This document shows, piece after piece, positions 30,901 through 41,316 of a stretch of DNA of 64,000 nt. The stretch comes from Blasia pusilla (taxonomy: Eukaryota; Marchantiophyta; Marchantiopsida; Blasiales). Position numbers and translations under genes: made by a program. The notes beneath the pieces were generated by a model. That model had not been told where the DNA came from. It ran no database searches and was given only the letters and a program-made list of their open reading frames with translations. The stretch is taken from positions 15,934,001-15,998,000 of the forward strand of contig CM114273.1 in NCBI GenBank assembly GCA_050084515.1. The letters run 5' to 3'. Position 1 is the first letter of the stretch, and each line of letters opens with the position of its first letter.

Positions 30901-33580
30901 GGCCAAAAAATAGACCAGGCTTCCTAAGTCTTTCACGTTGTTTAAGGCAACGAAGAACGCATCGATGGATCTTGATCAGAGTTCTCGAAGAGTTGATATT
31001 GTTGGTGTTCATGCATGGAGGGAGATGGAAGAAGCGAGTGCGAAGACTCCTATTGAAGATGCTCAGATGGAGCCCATGTCGAGTACGTTGTTGGGGGCGG
31101 CCACTAGGGTATATCACGCCCCACGGTTTTTTACTTCCAATGTTACGATGTTGGGAGGTATGCTCGTTGAGGTTTTCCAAATGGCCGCTACGCTAAGCGA
31201 GCGTGGATTTGGTGTTCCTATATCACGTTCAGAGGTGATTGTAGAGGAGGTGATGGAGCCTATGCTTGGGCCATCCACATCAGATTCATGCTAAGTTACG
31301 GCTCCTAGGAGGGAAGAGATACCCAATAGATCGGAGATAGAGCATGTCATGGTTCTCCAAGAGTTTTTTTGTTGGATAACCAAGGAGAGGTTTTCCATTT
31401 TATGAGTCCACGAGGTAGAGTGTTTTACAAGGTTGGGCCTACCAAGGGTTGATGTGGATAAATACATCCTTTGGTGGAGCAAGTACGATGTAGTTTATCA
31501 CCCAACATGAGGTCGTGGTGAGGTTCCGACCAAGAGATTGGTCTGATGAGTCTGTGGTATGAGCTAAGGCGATAGTGACCTGTTTCGAGTCCTATAACGT
31601 CTTGGTTGGAGGAGTAGTGTTGTATCCAATGGGGTTTTCCCTGGATTACCAAGAGGGATCAACCTCCTATAGACGTGGATGTCAGTATGATAATGGGCAA
31701 CTTAGCTCATTACCTATTTGATTCACGAGTGGAGTGATCGAGCAACGGCTTGGAGAGATGCGTTGACATTAGTTGTATTCACTAGCACCATCACTTGGCG
31801 TGATGATTTGATGGAGGAGCATGTCCATGCAGAAGACACACCCACTTCTGACATTTCTATGAAGAGGAGTGTCATGGTAGCCGCCTCATTCCGTGGAGGA
31901 GAGGTATTGCTGTGGGCTCGAGATCCTAAACACTTGGCCAATGAGCACATGCAAATAGCGTGGAGTGAGACATTTGCACCATAACGTGATGAGTTTGAGG
32001 AACTTGAGGTAGCCAAGAGTGCTACTATGACATCCTTGGACACCACACCCATTGTGTTGAGGATCCCTAAGAAGGATATTCGTGCGGGTGTTGGATCTCT
32101 TTGGAGGGATCTGCACTAGGTTGGTTGTTGTTTTGCAGGTAGCAGTGCGTGTGCAAAAATATCTATATGTGGCGCAATTATGCCTCCATTTTCCCGACTA
32201 GTTCTCAGCGTCAATTATACAAGGGTACTAGAGTTCCGTACCGAGGGATATTTCATTGTTGGGGACGCATGACTTGGAGTGAATAAGGACCATTGATTTG
32301 GTCATTTATGGTTGGCTATGTCAGGGCCAGTCGAGTGTTGGATGAGATAGGGGGTTGGCTGACATTCGCTTCAGGTTGTTTTGCGAGATAATCAGGATCT
32401 TGCAACATTTGCAAGAACATCAGTCCCATTCTCTAGCATACATTCTGGAGAATGTGCGAATTTTGGACGATTCACAATCACAGTTGGTGACGAGTGAACA
32501 TCAATTGTGTGCATGGATTGGCCCAAAAATGGCTTTGGATGTAGCGAGTGTAGGCTCACGAGCACATCGCCCGTGTCGATGGTGGACCAACTTGGTGCCA
32601 TATGAGGTGTTTAGGATGACCATGTGCATTGGTTGGTGGAGCCCAAAGCTGATGAGCGAGAACGAGCGATGGGATTTCCCACATGAGTGAAAAAAAATAC
32701 CGTCACTATCAGAGGCAAAACGATGTCATATCTTGGGTCAGGATATGGACCTAAACTGTTTGGACCAGTGGCGTTTGTACCAGTGGCGTTTCTTACCGTT
32801 TGGGTTAAAGAACGCCCTGGTAAAGTTTGAGAGGGTCATGGTCCCAAAGATAGGATCTTGGCAGGTCTGGTTTTTGCTAGGTGTTATACTGATAACATCG
32901 TAGTCTTTACTGCCACGATTGAGGAGCATGAGCAACATCTGGAGGAGGTGTTTCGACGATTGCAATTACATGGGATGAAGCTACATCCAAGCAAGTCCAA
33001 GTTCTTCTATGACCAAATTAAGTACTTTGGTCATACGATATACATAGGTGGCCTTTGTGTTTAATAGACGAAGGTAGAGGCTATCTCACATGCCCTACAG
33101 ATGTGAGTCGAGTTCATGCATTCATAGGATTGGCAAACTTCTATCGACGATACGTCAAGGGTTTTAGTTAAATTACAAAGCCGCTAACGTGGCTGACCAA
33201 GGTGGATCACGAGTGGCACTGGGGGGATGAGGAGGAGAGAGCATTTCAGTTGCTCAAGGACAGGTTGATGTCTGCGCCCATATTGAGGAGACGGATCAAG
33301 GGGAGTCCTTTCGAGTTGCATACTGATTGGAGTATGTTGGAGCTTGGAACAATGCTCATCGACCATGACGACGAGGGTATGACCAATCACTTAGACAACG
33401 CTATAGAGGCAAATATCACTCGCTCAAACAATGCTACAGAGGCGAAGTATAGCTCGTATGAGGGTGAGTGCTTGGCTGCAGTGTGTTTCTAGTGTTACTT
33501 GGTTGGAAATCCCTTTACCATCATTACTAATCATCAGCCACTTAAGTAGTTGATGCAATCTAAAATACGTATGTGTTTGG
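30901..33580 (+). pseudogene. gypsy-A protease/RT/RNase H region, heavily decayed
   Basis: The RT palm is readable at 32858-33060: the catalytic box that is normally YIDDIV reads CYTDNIVVF, followed by HLEEVFRRLQLHGMKLHPSK and FFYDQIKYFGHTIY. RNase H follows: WHWGDEEERAFQLLKDRLMS (33214-33273), FELHTDWSMLELGTML, and NNATEAKYSSYEGECLAAV (33427-33483), then the NHQPLK box near 33530. The first part (30938-32850) should hold protease and the RT fingers, but only scattered short frames remain and no DTG/DSG protease motif was seen. Two catalytic Asp positions in YIDD are altered. Confidence 0.75.
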
Positions 33581-33590
33581 GCGTAGATCA

Positions 33591-34608
33591 GCAATGAGAG
33601 TGTATCCTAGTGAACCCATGAGGGTGATCCTCCTTGAATGAGTTTACGTTCAAGGAGATTAGGCGTCAATACTTACCCTTATCCCGAGGAGTAGCTACAC
33701 CCCTTTCTTGCCTAATGCTAGTTTCAAGGCATGTGCACGTTTCGCCTAGTGTTAGTCTTGCGGCCACCGCTCTTCTTGATCTTGTAACTAGCTAATCTAG
33801 GTTTTGACTTTGGTGGGTTATACAGAGGTCTTTCCTCCTTGGATCTGCAAGCATGACTAGCTTCCGGAGTCCTTGATAGTGTGAGCACCATACACTTAGC
33901 TATTCACGACGAGATGCCATATGTCTGCAGGAGAAGAGTTTGAAAATCAAAGGGACACTTTGCAATAATAATATAGATTCGATAGTTTGTGAGATGCATG
34001 ACTTATGAACAATATTTTCCATCCCGGTTCAATATCCCTATGGACGAGCTTTCAACATGACCCTATAGCCTCATGCAATTTACAAAATTAGTGCACGCTC
34101 ATGTGATGCGGGAAGTAATTTAAATTAATGATGGGTAATTATCCCGTGATTAATCACTTAACTAACCCTGAAAATTCTTTAATTGATTTCACGAATCAAT
34201 TTGAAAAAAATTTGTTGGAAGAAAGATCAACCCATCTTATTTGTTGAGAGGTCGAAAGAAAGATGTTCCAATTTTTTTTTTAAAACTCCAATAATAACAA
34301 AGGTTACAAAAGAAAATTTACCAAAACCGAAAATTTGGATTTTTTTTCTTGAAATCTTCATTCTTTAAGAGAGTGTTAACTTTCATTCCAATAAGAACTT
34401 ACTGAAATGTGGAGGAAACATAAACCCCGAACCCGTTTGGTTCTTTTCAGAAATAGAGGGATAATATTGGAGAACTAGAAAGCCTTTCAATACTACAACC
34501 GACACGAGGGGCACGGAAAGGAGACATATGTGACGGATTGATGGTAACCTCTACCTACTAGACCACTACGCAGTGATTGATTGATGGATCCTTCTAAGGA
34601 GTTTACTC
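33591..34608. other. no recognisable gene
   Basis: Sequence beyond the gypsy-A truncation point. It becomes AT-rich after 34000. No LTR, TIR or coding signal was recognised. Confidence 0.45.
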
Positions 34609-34690
34609 TTTTTGACTCTTTGAGTACCCCTCTTTTGTACTTCCGATGGGTTTTCCATCACTCGTTTTTATCGAAGTGCATCTTCGCTTT
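34609..34690 (+). repeat. 3' tail of the non-LTR element (copy 2, without RT)
   Basis: It matches 2053-2133 with only a few differences over about 80 bases, including the CTTTTGTACTTCCGATGGG core. No reverse transcriptase precedes it, so it looks like a severely 5'-truncated insertion. Confidence 0.6.
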
Positions 34691-37600
34691 CTAAGGAGTC
34701 AGGAGGTGTCAGGCCCACCGCACAGAGCACACGCTACTATGGCCCATCAAAGTCCACATGGTGGAACGAATCAGTTCACTAACGGTACTTTCCTTTCTTT
34801 CTGGCACCGCCGGTTCACTTGCCCTCGTAGATCTCGGACCCCCGGTCCGCTTACCGAATCGGTATAGATCGTCGTTTCCAGGATGGAGACACAGTCAACC
34901 CCTGTACTAGGGCCCCATCGTATATGTATCAATCCCCGCTTGAGTGTGGTACGATGGGTATCCACGTTCCAAAAGACAGATATGATACACCATGAACCAA
35001 TTCCGGTATTCCTAATGACGAGACGACAATTACTCTACTCGGCGTCTACACTAATTGCCAAACAGCTACGAGAATACGTGGAAGACCCGGGCTGCCGCGC
35101 AGTGTGGACCCTCTTTTATGCCTCGGGCTTACTTTTCTTTCTCTCCGCACAACCGAACCCGCAGTTCCTCCGTCGGCAATCATGGTGATGCGCACTGTGC
35201 ATCGGTCGACATATTTGGATTTCCGTTTCCGGACGAAATACTACGAAATTATTCGTCCTCGGTTTCCAGTGGACGGTGAGTTTAATTCCCCTTCAACATC
35301 TTTGAGTTCTTTTTAATTCCGGATGGTTTTCCATCAACCGCGTTTTTTCAGTGAGATCTCTTTCTTCCTCTTCAACACCTCCTCTCTCCATCGGGTTTAG
35401 CGGGTACGGGGCGTCCCTTTTCCCCTCCGAGTCCTCCTCTCGATAGGTTTCTTCATGACCCTCTTGTAGAGACTTTGCATGCATTGTGGTAGGATTTTAT
35501 GTTTTGCAAACATCTATATTACTATTTCATAAGAGATCTTCTTTTCAACCTATTCTGGGGTTGATATTCATCAATTTTAGTCCATCAAATTTTGATATGT
35601 ATCCTCATTAATTTAGATCAATTTTGGTAAACTTCATTTAGGGTATGTTTGGAGCCAATTAAGATAACCGTGGGTAATTTAAACTACCCATCATTATCCT
35701 TGTGCATCGCATGGATATCTACGAGTAAGTTCTTACGAGTTTAGTATTACTCTTGAGAAAATTCGTTTTCTTAAAAAAATAAACTTCAAAAGAGGAAAAG
35801 AAAAGGCAACAAACAAAGAAGGGAAAGAGATAAGTAAGGAAAAAAATAAAATGACAACAAATCCGTACAAAAACCAACTCAACAAGATATATGATTAATA
35901 ATTTGAAACAAGTGTGACTCAAACACTAGAGAAAGGTCACATGTGAATTGATGTCGAGATGAGTGCCCATTAACAACTTCAGCTCGACGTATCAATGCCA
36001 ATTCTTGTGCACGTTATAATGCCACTGGGATGCAATGTTGATAATAAGTAGTAATAATGGAGAGCATGGTTGCACAAAAACGAACATGGATGAACAAGTT
36101 TGGAAAAGTCCACGCACATGGATTGCAAAAGGTGGGGCCCACACTTATAGTTCATGGTGCAACTTAAGGCAAGGGTAGGTGGGGCAATAATGAGGGACAG
36201 AGTGGAGGTGGGAGGAGGAAGAAACGAGAAAGTGTGAATCACGGAGGCAAGTAGGGGATGAGAAAGAAGGGGAAGATGGGGCCCACATGGACAAGTCCTT
36301 CTTTCGGACGTAAGTCCATGGACATGCATATGTCCGCGGACACGAACTTTTTCCATCTGCAACCTTGATAGAGAGAGAAAGACCACAAGAAGGGGTGAAT
36401 TGACGATTCTTAAGGGAATGATGAGCATATGTTTTCACGAAAGTATCTATGTCAGTGACCAAAAACTTCTAGAACAAAAGGAATACATCCATCGGTTGTA
36501 TGTATCTGCTTAATTTAATTCCTTGAGTTCTTGTTGTTGCATTAACGCATAATCTTTAGTATGTGTAGCTTGACATACCAAGTCAAAACATGACGGGTCA
36601 TCAACCATCACATTAACCTACAGACAAAAGCTACCTTAGGACATAAAAAGATCAAATCGTTGACAATAAGTTTCTTGTGCTGTAAAAGTTATGATATTTA
36701 GTTGCACTTGCCCAACCATGTATCTTGCAATACAAGCCACTAATGTGTCCTTTATATCAATAGACAAACTACATTCATAATTAGGCATGCCTCGAAGAAA
36801 AGGTTGAGGAAGTCTAAGATACAATTGTAGAGTTTTCAAAAATATATTCTATGGAAGACGAACCAGGAGAATAAAAGGATTTGTAGTAAGCCAAACCTTT
36901 GCTCTTTTACTTGTACATGAATGTAGATATGTTCCACGAGTATCAAAAGTTGACTTAGAGAGAATAGTAAAATAGTTCACTTGGTGCAAATGCTCCATCA
37001 CTCGGAGATAAGCTCTTGAAGTCCATCAAGCCCTTCTGCAATCAATCGATTGAAAGAGGATATAATTACTTGTGTATCAAGTGGAAGAAGAGCCCAATAA
37101 CATGAAGATCTCAAATATTTTTTGGAATACTAGACCCCTCTACTTTACATGGGTCATATGATCCATCAAGATACAAGTATCTCCTTGGATAGAGAACCTT
37201 GAATTCATACCATGGGTTGTTAGTGCAAATGCGACTATGGAACAAATTTCCACACTTCAAAAGAAAATAGATAAGATCATTTGTTTTGAATGCAAAAGTC
37301 CATCATCTCCACCAAAGTTCTTAGGACCAAGAAGTTGAACCTCTTTCGACAATGATAAAAGTATCGAAAGAGGCTAAACGATGTGACGACTCTGAGGTGA
37401 GAGTACAAGTGCAAAGAAGGTTGGAAGCACACCAAAGAAAAGATTGGGAGAGAATCCCCTTAGCAACTTGGGGGCTCCGTAGATCAGATAACATATGAAA
37501 CCATTCTCTATATTTCAAAAGGGCCTTATCAAGTTATCCAAGAGCTTGGATCCATAGTTTAAGAAATGGAAAAAAGTAGGAAATTTTGGGATCATCTTGA

Positions 37601-37712
37601 CACGTGTTAGGTGTTGATGGGAGAATATGGTTTTCTTTGGAAGTAGCATGATGGGAACAAATCATGGTCATATCATAAGCATAGAAGAAGTCAAAAAATG
37701 AAATGATACTCG
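34691..37712. other. no recognisable gene
   Basis: This includes a moderately GC-rich block (34690-35480), with a weaker copy of the non-LTR tail near 35310-35340, and purine-rich DNA (35740-36430). Minus-strand frames of 149 aa (35979-36428) and 105 aa (36145-36462) overlap in different frames and have no recognised domain. A minus-strand stretch (36636-36839 and 37321-37518) looks protein-like (DIKDTLVACIARYMVGQVQ) but was not identified. It could belong to the RT remnant upstream of it on that strand. Confidence 0.4.
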
Positions 37713-37988
37713 CTAGTTATCCTTATGCTCATCATAACTTTTTTTAATATGGTTGCACAAGAAAATTGGATTGAATTCATTAGCCACATCAACTTGAATT
37801 GCTATCCAATCTAGATGAATATCAAGAGTGGAGCATATTTCATGAACCATTGCCTCACAACCACTAAGGTTGGCTACTGCATGTTGATGAGGATGTAAGT
37901 AGTCATTGAAGTGGGAAAACATTTGCAAGCAAAGAGATCGATTATCCAAGTGGTAAAATATAAAATTATTCTTCCAATCCCCAAACAT
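37713..37988 (-). pseudogene. non-LTR reverse transcriptase fragment
   Basis: The 91-aa minus-strand frame contains HQHAVANLSGCEAMVHEI and LDWIAIQVDVANEFNPIF. The second holds the RT motif A (Q-V-D-V-A-N-x-F-N) of the same general family as the element at 1-2 kb. No motif C (ADD) was found downstream, so this is a fragment. Confidence 0.65.
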
Positions 37989-40766
37989 AAAGTGTTGAAT
38001 ATTAAGGAGGTTTAATTTTTTCGCGAATAACTAAGTCAAGGAGCGAGTAATGATCGCGGGTCCAAGGAGAAAAGACTTTGGTGTGACCCAATAAAGTTGA
38101 TACACATGAAAGCTAGTTGTGAGACTATTAAGGACGGCGGAACAGACTTTGGGACTAACACTAGCCGAGACGTGTACATATCTTATGACTAGTCTTGGAG
38201 AGAAAGGGATGTACTTACTTGTGGGGAAAAAAACAGTCAAGTAAGGTTTTAGACCTTGAAGCCAAGAGCATAGTCAAGTGCAAGAAGTAAAGAACGCGTA
38301 GGCTTAGTCACATTTCGTGACTAATCACGAAATGTGAAGGGCGGCAAGACAACCATTAGACGCTAAATGGAGAATCAAAACGGGCTTTAGCCACAAAACA
38401 CATGAAAAATGCATCCAATTTCAAGCTCCAAGATGAATTTGGGGAGTGAAGAGTTGCATAATCTGCAAGAAGCCTCCACCAAGTTGTATTGGTGGATAAC
38501 TAGTCAAACATAAGTCCGTGGGTTTCTAGCCGCATTTGGGTTGAAGCCAAAATAAATGGAAAGAGGGGAAAATGGGGAAGGTGAGATTCTCCTAGATAAT
38601 CCCTAGAAGAACCTATAGGGGGAGACACTCTCCCTCTCTAACCGCTCAAGTCTGTGAACTAGGAACTATAAGTGATGCGTGTTTGGTCGAGTTTCATGTT
38701 TAAGCTAGGAGACGTACATTGAGGCCAATAAAATTTGATTTAGGTGAGATAAATTTGGGGAGATTGGTTTAGTCTTGGGCAAGAGACTCCCTATGGAGCT
38801 AGATGGTATGCACATGGGAAGACTCAATCCAATTAGCGCTTGGCGGCTTCTTGGCTATCTATGTAATGCTTAGTCGGTTGAGTCTTTGGGACTCAACCTA
38901 AATATTCCACTTGCAAAACTCAAGGTCAAGAGTGCGTTGGGATGAAGCTAGGAGAGTAGAGTTTGGACTCTACAAAAATTTTGCAATGACCGGTTGCACC
39001 TCTTTTTTTTATGAAAATGTCCTACGTATACATATTTCTACACAACATTTCTATCACTTCCATACAAACATATACTAACATAAAATATACCGTGTAATAC
39101 ATGAGATAAATATCTTCACCATCACATAAAGAGACTAAACAATGGAAATCACATGGGAACATCATTCTCTAAGTATATACATTGAGTTCTAATATAGGCA
39201 AATCCATCCCCATGTGAGGAAATCCACATCTCATACATGCCATAAACATCTTGCCTAAGCCTGGCCTATGTGTGGGAGGCTTAACCATGGAAATACGAGC
39301 CTCTCCAATGCAAGACCCCCATTGGAGTATATTCCTTTCAAAACCCAAAGGGTCCAAGAATTTCACGTATGTACATAAGTCATCTCAACTTGCTTAGCAC
39401 GTTCATGACAGATACGATCTTCAACAAGGTTGCAAGAAAGCCCCCAAAGGAGGCCAATTGGTCACTCGTAGCCTCTCCATGCATAACTTCACTTATACCC
39501 TCCTTACCAAGGTCTATTGTCTACGCTCACTTGACTACAAATACTAGGACAAAGAACTAAAACCCATTGGGGAAAGAGTAATAGAAAATACCAAACATTG
39601 ACATCTATGGGATCACGGACTGACCTTTCTAATTAGAAAAGCAATGTTGATGATAAGATGAAGTGCAATAACAATATGTGTGTAGAGTCTAGGATTTTGG
39701 GATATATGGTAAGAGCAAATGAGGCCCTTGTATGGGTTGAAAGTATCAATGATGTCTTTTGATCCTAGCTAGAACAAACTATTAAGAGTCTTCATGCGAT
39801 GCACGAACATAAGTATGTACCTTCCTTGTTTTTTCCACTCCATTATATAAGATCATAGGTCCATGTAAATATTCTTGTAGCAGATCTAACATATCTCTAA
39901 GAGGCTTTGATTTCTCTAATTGTACTATGTGTCTCCTCTAACGTAAGATGTTGACTAGTATTAAGGATCCAATATTCATAGCTTGTTTTTATAGGTCCAA
40001 GAGGAGGTATAATATTTTATAAAGAAAAAAAATCCATGCACTTATGCAATCTACTCTAATCTTAATAATTATGAACCTATTGTCTTTCTTAAAGAGGGAA
40101 GTATTTTAAAACCTTATTTGATATAGGTAAAATAATTTATTGTACCATTTGAGATAGGTAAAATATTTTAACATGAATAAGTTAAAAGTAGCATTGATGG
40201 GCTAGAGTAGTGTTCAAAAATAGTGTAAAGATACAAGGCATTAGATATGTATACTGTTGTAAAGTTGGAAGTGTAATTGAATAAGGTGGTTGTCACAAAA
40301 TTCTAATCAAGCAAGGTGGTTTATTTGTTATTATGGGAGTAGTCAGAGACAAAAGCGAGTTTTCAATGATCATGTGTCTTGGGAGTAGAGATGTAATAAG
40401 TGCAGAAGAGAAAATAATTGTCGGGTACAACGGCTGTTAGAACCAGAACATGTGGCATCAATGATTGAAACAGGTGAATAAAATAATTATAACGTAGGAG
40501 TAGCTTATGAGTGCATATGATTTGCAAGATTGCAGAGAATTGAGAAGTTTGAATGGAGTTGTAAACAATACACAGAAAGGCTGCCACCCACACATAGGTA
40601 AGGGTAGAGTATGCAAGAAATTGTTGTCATCCACATGAGATTTAGAAGCAGCATATAATTATAAGTTGTGGTGATCATTGTTGTTTGAGGGAAAGAAAAT
40701 TATGAGCTGATGTGCTGAAATATACATCATGCTTATGCAAGGGTAGATTAACAAAAAGCTCCACTA
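37989..40766. other. no recognisable gene; contains a perfect hairpin
   Basis: Frames are short and without recognised domains. A perfect inverted repeat lies at 38308-38337 and a 9-bp one (GGTTGAGTC/GACTCAACC) near 38877-38900. Confidence 0.45.
38308..38337. repeat. perfect 13-bp-arm hairpin
   Basis: TCACATTTCGTGA (38308-38320) pairs with TCACGAAATGTGA (38325-38337) across the loop CTAA. Confidence 0.8.
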
Positions 40767-41187
40767 AATTGAAATGAATATATGTTATGAGGAATGTTGC
40801 GAACAGAATGAATGAATATGAAACAGCCTGAATGCTATAATCAACACCAAGTATTTTAGGGGTAGGGAGACTTGCTGGAAATAAACTGAAGTGCCTCAAA
40901 TTGTAGCTTGAAGAAATTTTCCAAGTGTATAGAGTCAACACAAAACCAGAGTAGCTAATAACATCTGAATTGAAATAAATACATGTTGAGAGGAAGTCTT
41001 GGAATAGATTGAATGAAGCATAAGCAGTTTGAATGTTAGAATGAGTAGCACCTGTCATAGAGGCAGGCAGACATGGTGGAAATTTAGATGTTGAGAATGG
41101 AGCTTGAACAAAAATCCAAATGGAGAGAATCAATCTAGATCCAGAGTAGCATATAATATCTGAAACTTCATATGGGCTCTTTGAAGA
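40767..41187. repeat. two diverged tandem copies of a ~211-bp unit
   Basis: Unit 1 starts at 40767 (AATTGAAATGAATATATG) and unit 2 at 40978 (AATTGAAATAAATACATG). Both contain, in order, a 'gaatgaa' segment, a 'ttgaatgtta/ctgaatgcta' segment, 'agcttgaa', and end with CCAGAGTAGC...AACATCTG / CCAGAGTAGC...AATATCTG. They lie just beyond the 3' end of the minus-strand exon chain. Confidence 0.65.
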
Positions 41188-41316
41188 GCAATAGACAAGT
41201 TGTAGTAGTAAGCTACAAAGTGAAGCTTGGCTATTAGCATTTGTTGTGCAACATGGTAATTGTGAGGAACCAAGAAAATGATGAAAGTAATGTTGATGTA
41301 AACCATCTCTGAATAA

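Larger units (their letters stand above)
27447..33590 (+). mobile_element. gypsy-A retrotransposon, plus-strand copy, 3'-truncated
   Basis: It starts with a 641-bp LTR (TGTCACATG...GCACGACA) and has a long leader (28088-29220) homologous to the leader of the minus-strand copy at 56.3-57.5 kb. Gag with a zinc knuckle and decayed pol follow. RNase H ends near 33560 (NHQPLK, stop, LMQS), after which homology stops. There is no integrase, PHD finger or 3' LTR. It is inserted into an inverted gypsy-B LTR. Confidence 0.85.

Noticed and set aside
34110-35705. TIR transposon bounded by the inverted AATGATGGGTA segments
   Set aside because: Only about 11 bases match well, the rest needs several gaps, and no target duplication or transposase was seen.
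35979-36462. Two overlapping minus-strand frames of 149 and 105 aa
   Set aside because: They overlap in different frames in purine-rich DNA and neither shows a domain.
40675-41133. 152-aa minus-strand open frame
   Set aside because: It runs across the ~211-bp tandem units, so its length is better explained by repetition of open sequence than by a gene.
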